A stretch of DNA of 54,336 nucleotides from Clostridia bacterium (GTDB lineage: Bacteria > Bacillota > Clostridia > Christensenellales > Aristaeellaceae). Shown piece after piece: positions 50,682 through 54,336 of the stretch (positions within the stretch are counted from its first letter, which is position 1; each line of letters opens with the position of its first letter). Under the pieces are notes generated by a model. It was not told the origin of the DNA, ran no database searches, and saw only the letters and a program-made list of their open reading frames with translations. The translations under genes and the position numbers were made by a program. The stretch covers positions 1-54,336 of the forward strand of contig JAFTPN010000018.1 in NCBI GenBank assembly GCA_017463245.1, written 5' to 3'.

Positions 50682-51398
50682 ATGAACCGCCGCCCGTGCG
50701 CCAAATGGCGCATCCTGCTGGTGCTTGTTTGCTGCACCCTTTTTCTCCCCATTTCCGCCGCAGCCGAGGGTTTCACCCTCCGCCATGGCGACCGCGAGAC
50801 GCCGCAGATCGCCATTACCATCGACGATTGCTACGACCGCAAGCACATTCTTGCCGCCGTTGAGCTGTGCGAGAAGCATGGCATCCCTGTCACCTTCTTC
50901 CCCATCGGCAATGCGCTGAAATTTGCCGACAGCGCCCTGTGGCAGCGCGCCCTGGATGCAGGCTGCGAGATCGGCAACCATTCCTGGGGACACAAGGATC
51001 TCACCAGGCTTTCTTCCAGAGATATCCGCTACCAGATGCTGCGCACCCAGCAAAAGATCGATGAGATGCTGGGCTACCACTACCCCATGCAGGTCATGCG
51101 GCCGCCCTTTGGTTCCACCAGCAGCAAGGTGGCTGAGGCTGTGGCCTCCGTAGGCTATCTCCACGCAGTGAAGTGGGACGTTAGCCAAACCGACGCCGCC
51201 AAAGCCATCAAGCAGGTGCAGAACGGCAGCATCCTGCTCTACCACGGCCGCGCCAAGGACATCCGCTGCCTGGAAACCCTGATCCCCCAGCTGCTGGAAA
51301 AGGGCTATGAATGCGTCACCGTGTCGGAGCTGCTGGGCTTGGAGGCGGTGGAAACCTCGGAGGATATCTACATCTATCAGTCAGCCCATGCAAAATGA
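50682..51398 (+). CDS. Polysaccharide deacetylase (NodB fold)
   Basis: 238-residue secreted enzyme that removes acetyl groups from peptidoglycan or other N-acetylated glycans. Signal peptide about 1-28 (VLVCCTLFLPISAAA). NodB motifs: TIDDCYD (D48 base, D49 metal), NHSWGHKDL (H100 and H104 metal), RPPFGS (140-145), and SILLYHGR near 187-194, where the His is conserved. AAGGAGG lies 8 bases upstream; it follows the anti-sigma gene by 38 bases. Together they resemble the sigma/anti-sigma/deacetylase arrangement of clostridial lysozyme resistance operons. Confidence 0.93.
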   Translation: MNRRPCAKWRILLVLVCCTLFLPISAAAEGFTLRHGDRETPQIAITIDDCYDRKHILAAVELCEKHGIPVTFFPIGNALKFADSALWQRALDAGCEIGNHSWGHKDLTRLSSRDIRYQMLRTQQKIDEMLGYHYPMQVMRPPFGSTSSKVAEAVASVGYLHAVKWDVSQTDAAKAIKQVQNGSILLYHGRAKDIRCLETLIPQLLEKGYECVTVSELLGLEAVETSEDIYIYQSAHAK

Positions 51399-51405
51399 AA
51401 AAAAG

Positions 51406-51436
51406 GCGTGCCTCCCCCCGCCGGGAAGCACGCCTT
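51406..51436. terminator. Bidirectional terminator
   Basis: AAGGCGTGC / GCACGCCTT stem with an inner CCCCC/GGG pair; on the minus strand seven T follow. Lies between converging genes. Confidence 0.85.
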
Positions 51437-51441
51437 GCTGT

Positions 51442-52497
51442 TTACTTTTCACTTTGCTCCATCAATTCCAGGGCGATCTGCGCCATGCGCACCGCGCCGG
51501 TATAGCACAGGTGGGTGTTGTCCTGCACGCCCTCCGGGTAGTTGGGATGCCCCGGCTCCTGCCAGTTATACAGCGCCTTGGAGCCCTCGTCCCCCAGGGA
51601 CTGCACCAGCGCCTCGGTGGCCTTTTCCATGTCCAGCAGGCGCACGCCCCGGTATGCCGCCAGCTCCCGCATGGCAGGGGGATAGTCCCCGTGGGTGTGC
51701 TTCAGCTGGCCGTTTTCGTCAAAGTGGCGGCGGGCAATGGAGGTCAGCAGCACCGGCTCCGCACCCTGGCGGCGGGCTGCATCGATGTACATATTCAGGT
51801 ATTCCGGATAGGTCACCCGCGCCACGGTGGCGCGCTCCACATCCGGCTTTTCGTCGTTGTGGCCAAACTGGATCAGCAGCTTGTCGCCCTTGCGCAGGCA
51901 CAGCTCCACAAAGCCCAGCCGCTTTTCCGCCACAAAGGACTTGCTGGAGCGGCCGGACATGGCACAATTCTCCACCCAGGCCTCCTGCACCAGCTCCTTC
52001 AGCGCCTGACCCCAGCCCGTGCGGGGCGCCTCCTGGGGCGTGTAGTCGCACATGGTGGAGTCGCCGCAAAGGAACCAGGTGGGCTTGCGGGGCGCGGGCG
52101 ATTCTGCCCGCAGCGAATCTTCCTGGAAGGTGCAGCCCTCGGCATATTGCTCTGCGCCCTCCTGCACCACCGCGCCCCGCACCTGCACATTGCGCCAGGT
52201 GGTCTGCTCCCCGGCAGCCTGCAGCGCCTGGCCGCCCTCGCTGCGCAGGGTAAGGTTTTCCACCTCCACGTTCCTGCCGGTGACCTTCAGCGCGCAACCG
52301 TCGTCGCCGTTGATCACCGTGCGGTGGGCCGCCTCGCCGATCAGGCGAATGTTGTCTTTGTCCACCAGCACCTGCTCGTGGTACTCCTCCATGCGCACCA
52401 GCAGAATGATGGGTGCGGTGCTCCCCGCGGGCATGGCGTCGATGGCCGCCTGGATGGAGGTGAAGTCCCCGCTGCCGTCCTTGGTGATGATATACAT
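51442..52497 (-). CDS. Pectinesterase-fragment / CE12 rhamnogalacturonan acetylesterase fusion
   Basis: 351 residues in two parts. Residues 1-130 resemble the first coils of pectin methylesterase (GSGDFTSIQAAIDAMPAG, a beta-helix with CTFQEDS near 122-128, cf. the family's QDTL), but the DFIFG segment and rest of its active site are missing. Residues 141-351 are a complete SGNH esterase of the CE12 type: S147 in CGDSTM, GWGQ at 161-164, SGRSSKSF at 181-188, QFGHND with N214, and DNTH with D326 and H329. It should remove acetyl groups from rhamnogalacturonan I. No signal peptide. Ribosome binding site is weak (GGGGAAG upstream). Followed upstream by a second CE12 gene. Confidence 0.88.
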   Translation of the reverse strand: MYIITKDGSGDFTSIQAAIDAMPAGSTAPIILLVRMEEYHEQVLVDKDNIRLIGEAAHRTVINGDDGCALKVTGRNVEVENLTLRSEGGQALQAAGEQTTWRNVQVRGAVVQEGAEQYAEGCTFQEDSLRAESPAPRKPTWFLCGDSTMCDYTPQEAPRTGWGQALKELVQEAWVENCAMSGRSSKSFVAEKRLGFVELCLRKGDKLLIQFGHNDEKPDVERATVARVTYPEYLNMYIDAARRQGAEPVLLTSIARRHFDENGQLKHTHGDYPPAMRELAAYRGVRLLDMEKATEALVQSLGDEGSKALYNWQEPGHPNYPEGVQDNTHLCYTGAVRMAQIALELMEQSEK

Positions 52498-52510
52498 GGT
52501 CTTCCCCTCC

Positions 52511-53155
52511 TTACACCAGCTTCAGTTCCCGCAAACCGTCAGCCACCAGGCGGGCATAGAATTCCGCCCCGGCGCGCTGGGTGTGCACATCGTCCTTCTG
52601 CCCGTTGGGATAGTCGGCATACACCCCGGCCTCCACGTGCATATACAGCTTGCGGCTGGCCTCCTCACCCATGGCGCGCAGCTGCTCCACCGCCGGATGA
52701 TACACCTCAATTAGCGGCACATTTTTCAGCATAGCCAGGCGACGAATGGCCTCCGGGTACTCCCCGTGGGAGTCCTGAAACACGCCATCCTGCCAGCAGC
52801 GCCCGGGAACAGGCGTGAGCAGCACCGGCACCGCGCCCCGCAGCCGCGCCGTGTCCACAAAAATGGCCAGGTTGTTCATGAAGGAGGTGTTGGCATCGGT
52901 GTGCCGCCACACCAGGTCGCTGGCGTCGTTGTGGGTGAACTGGATCAGCAGCAGATCGCCGCATTGCAGCTCCTTTTCCACCTGCACCAGCCGCCCCTCG
53001 GACAAAAAGGACTTGGTGCTGCGGCCAGCCATGGCCTTGTTCACCACCTGCACCTGGGGCAGCAGTTCCCCCAGCACCTGCCCCCAGCCCGTGAGGGGCG
53101 CCCGCTCCGGCGCGTAGCTGGCCGCCGTGGAATCGCCGCAGATGAAAATCTTCAT
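52511..53155 (-). CDS. CE12-type rhamnogalacturonan acetylesterase
   Basis: 214-residue SGNH hydrolase. Block I CGDST with Ser9, GWGQ at 23-26, block II with VNKAMAGRSTKSF (Asn/Gly), block III IQFTHND with Asn76, and block V DDVHTQ (D188 or D189, H191). Cytoplasmic, as no signal peptide is visible. GGAGG lies 8 bases before ATG. It precedes the fusion gene by 13 bases; the two paralogues likely act on different acetyl positions. Confidence 0.92.
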   Translation of the reverse strand: MKIFICGDSTAASYAPERAPLTGWGQVLGELLPQVQVVNKAMAGRSTKSFLSEGRLVQVEKELQCGDLLLIQFTHNDASDLVWRHTDANTSFMNNLAIFVDTARLRGAVPVLLTPVPGRCWQDGVFQDSHGEYPEAIRRLAMLKNVPLIEVYHPAVEQLRAMGEEASRKLYMHVEAGVYADYPNGQKDDVHTQRAGAEFYARLVADGLRELKLV

Positions 53156-53170
53156 ATAATAAGCCTCCGT

Positions 53171-53665
53171 TCAGCCTTCGCTCTTTCGTTTCTTCCGGTC
53201 CTGCCACCGCTGCGCCAACACCGTGCAGGTGTACGCCACCACAATGCCCGCCAGCACGCCCGCGCTGTCCAGCAGCACGTCCTGCCACATGGCCGCCCGC
53301 TGGGAAATGAACAGCTGGTGCAGTTCATCCGTGCAGGCGTAAAGCGTGCCGATCAGCCAGGACACCCGCGTGCGCCGCCCCAGCCCGTAGCTGCCCACCA
53401 GCAGCCGGATGAAGAAGCCCAGCGCCGCATATTCCAGGAAGTGCGCGCCCTTGCGCACCAGCTTTTCCACAAAGGCGAACACCTCCAGCTGCTCCTCCAT
53501 GGGCCGAAGCGTGTAGTCCGGATCCACCACCTCGATCACCGCCTGCACGATCACCGTGCTGATGGAGGTGGACTCCACGCCATCCTGCGCCGAGAAGCCG
53601 AAGATCATCACCGCCACAGCGATCACGCCCAGCCAGAGAATCCCGCGATAGACCCGTTGAACCAT
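53171..53665 (-). CDS. VanZ-like family membrane protein
   Basis: 164 residues with an N-terminal hydrophobic segment (about 7-25) and three more (68-88, 98-112, 125-148). The VanZ-like pattern is seen in FVEKLVRKGAHFLEYAALGF (KxxHFxEY) and TDELHQLFISQRAAMWQDVLLDSAG (in part; DExHQ and DxxxNxxG-like). VanZ gives low-level teicoplanin resistance in enterococci; the normal role is unknown. AAGGAG lies 10 bases before ATG 53665. Confidence 0.88.
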   Translation of the reverse strand: MVQRVYRGILWLGVIAVAVMIFGFSAQDGVESTSISTVIVQAVIEVVDPDYTLRPMEEQLEVFAFVEKLVRKGAHFLEYAALGFFIRLLVGSYGLGRRTRVSWLIGTLYACTDELHQLFISQRAAMWQDVLLDSAGVLAGIVVAYTCTVLAQRWQDRKKRKSEG

Positions 53666-53725
53666 TCTGTTCTCTCCTTCATCATTCCTGCAAAGGCTGC
53701 ACATTTCGACATATTTCTTCTGAAT

Positions 53726-53756
53726 GGAAAAAATCTCGTTCCGAAGAACGAGATTA
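53726..53756 (-). terminator. Terminator of the rRNA operon
   Basis: 10-bp perfect stem AATCTCGTTC / GAACGAGATT with a TTCG tetraloop, followed by a T-run on the minus strand. Confidence 0.92.
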
Positions 53757-53758
53757 GA

Positions 53759-53833
53759 TGGCTCCCCAGGTAGGGCTCGAACCTACAACAACCCGGTTAA
53801 CAGCCGGGTGCTCTGCCATTGAGCTACTGAGGA
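53759..53833 (-). tRNA. tRNA-Asn (anticodon GTT)
   Basis: On the minus strand a full cloverleaf: 7-bp acceptor TCCTCAG / CTGGGGA, D arm with AGCTCAATGGCAGAGC, anticodon loop CTGTTAA (GTT), T arm GTAGGTTCGAGCCCTAC, and encoded CCA. It follows the 5S rRNA by 8 bases. Confidence 0.95.
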
Positions 53834-53841
53834 AAATAGAA

Positions 53842-53956
53842 TCCGGCAGCGACCTATCCTCCCGGGCCGTGTCCAGCCAAGTACTTTCGGCACTGAAGGG
53901 CTTAACTTCTGTGTTCGGGATGGGAACAGGTGGGACCCCTTCGTCATTGCCACCGG
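53842..53956 (-). rRNA. rrf: 5S ribosomal RNA
   Basis: Minus strand begins CCGGTGGCAATGACGAAGGG and ends AGGTCGCTGCCGG; the conserved CCGAACACAGAAGTTAAGCC core is present. About 115 nt; ends estimated. Confidence 0.92.
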
Positions 53957-54239
53957 AAATGGTGAGCTATTCAGTTGGTCTCGGTCGCTTTCGCTTCCTT
54001 TGACCTTTCGCAGTATAGCAGCTTCGTTTGTTTCTGTCAACTGCTTTCTGCTTTGTTTCCTTCGAACTGTCCTCTCGCGGAGCACTCTCCGCTTTTGCAC
54101 TCGTTCGTCGGATATGGCTGCGGGCACTGCCCGCCCACACCTTGACAACTGCACAAGATTTGATTCATCGACTGACCGTTTTCCAATTAGTCTCTTTGTT
54201 TCGGGAAGTCACTTTCGTTCCTTCCTCAGGACTTTGCGT
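53957..54239 (-). other. 23S-5S spacer
   Basis: About 280 bases between 23S and 5S rRNA, with no tRNA and no trusted reading frame. Confidence 0.8.
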
Positions 54240-54336
54240 TAAATCAAGCCCTCGACCTATTAGTATCACCAAGCTACATGTGTTACCACACTTCCACCGA
54301 TGACCTATCTACCTGGTAGTCCTCCAGGGGTCTTAC
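54240..54336 (-). rRNA. rrl: 23S ribosomal RNA, 3' end only
   Basis: Minus strand ends with the conserved CTAATAGGTCGAGGGCTTGA tail; the rest of the gene lies beyond the right edge. The 3' end is estimated. Confidence 0.92.

Noticed and set aside
53171-53665. Vancomycin resistance cluster because of VanZ-like and VanY-type genes
   Set aside because: The two genes are over 20 kb apart and no vanHAX-type genes are present; both families are common outside resistance clusters.

Overview
The window looks like a chromosomal piece of a GC-rich (my impression is about 60% GC), Gram-positive gut or rumen member of the Clostridia; Christensenellales-like is my guess, not a proof. Reasons: strong AAGGAGG ribosome binding sites, sigma-A promoters with 17-base spacers, a giant surface protein with a VPQTG sortase signal and basic tail, and genes for plant cell-wall sugars. 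The three solute-binding proteins carry plain signal peptides without a lipobox cysteine, which is odd for a cell with one membrane.

Region 1 (1-19.5 kb), mostly minus strand, is a hemicellulose/pectin use locus. It encodes a GH120 beta-xylosidase, a membrane protein, two LplB/LplC-type sugar permeases, a large binding protein, four small four-helix membrane proteins placed around a UgpC-type ATPase, a GH105 unsaturated glucuronyl/galacturonyl hydrolase, a second UgpC-type ATPase, a MATE exporter and a GH3 glycosidase. Two plus-strand AraC regulators with cupin-like sensor domains sit among them. The enzymes lack signal peptides, so oligosaccharides are probably imported and cut inside the cell.

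Region 2 (19.8-22.3 kb) is a polar amino acid ABC transporter (binding protein, permease, ATPase). Region 3 (22.3-27.2 kb) holds palindromic repeats, an MFS transporter, a GNAT acetyltransferase, a lone Nudix hydrolase, and a tight three-gene set Nudix / unknown protein / Nudix. The unknown protein has DarT-like ADP-ribosyltransferase features and is my main candidate for something undescribed. Region 4 (27.2-34.4 kb) holds rpsB-tsf, a VanY-type D,D-carboxypeptidase with a peptidoglycan-binding domain, a polysaccharide pyruvyl transferase-like protein, a DUF3784-like protein, a zinc-ribbon protein with an Arg/Gly/Pro-rich tail, a histidine phosphatase, and a 494-bp MITE-like element.

Region 5 (34.4-42.3 kb) is one gene for a 2642-residue wall-anchored protein: signal peptide, transglutaminase-like domain, two long near-identical repeats, many Ig/MBG-like domains and a sortase signal. 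Region 6 (42.4-47.4 kb) is a complete branched-chain amino acid type ABC operon (livJHMGF order). Region 7 (47.4-53.7 kb) holds DegV, a YiiX-like cysteine peptidase, an ECF sigma / anti-sigma / polysaccharide deacetylase set resembling lysozyme-response operons, two CE12-type acetylesterases (one fused to a pectinesterase fragment), and a VanZ-like protein. The right edge is the 3' end of an rRNA operon on the minus strand: 23S end, 5S rRNA, tRNA-Asn and a terminator.

Dispersed palindromic repeats (at least four families) fill most gaps longer than 200 bases. No CRISPR array, transposase or prophage gene was seen.
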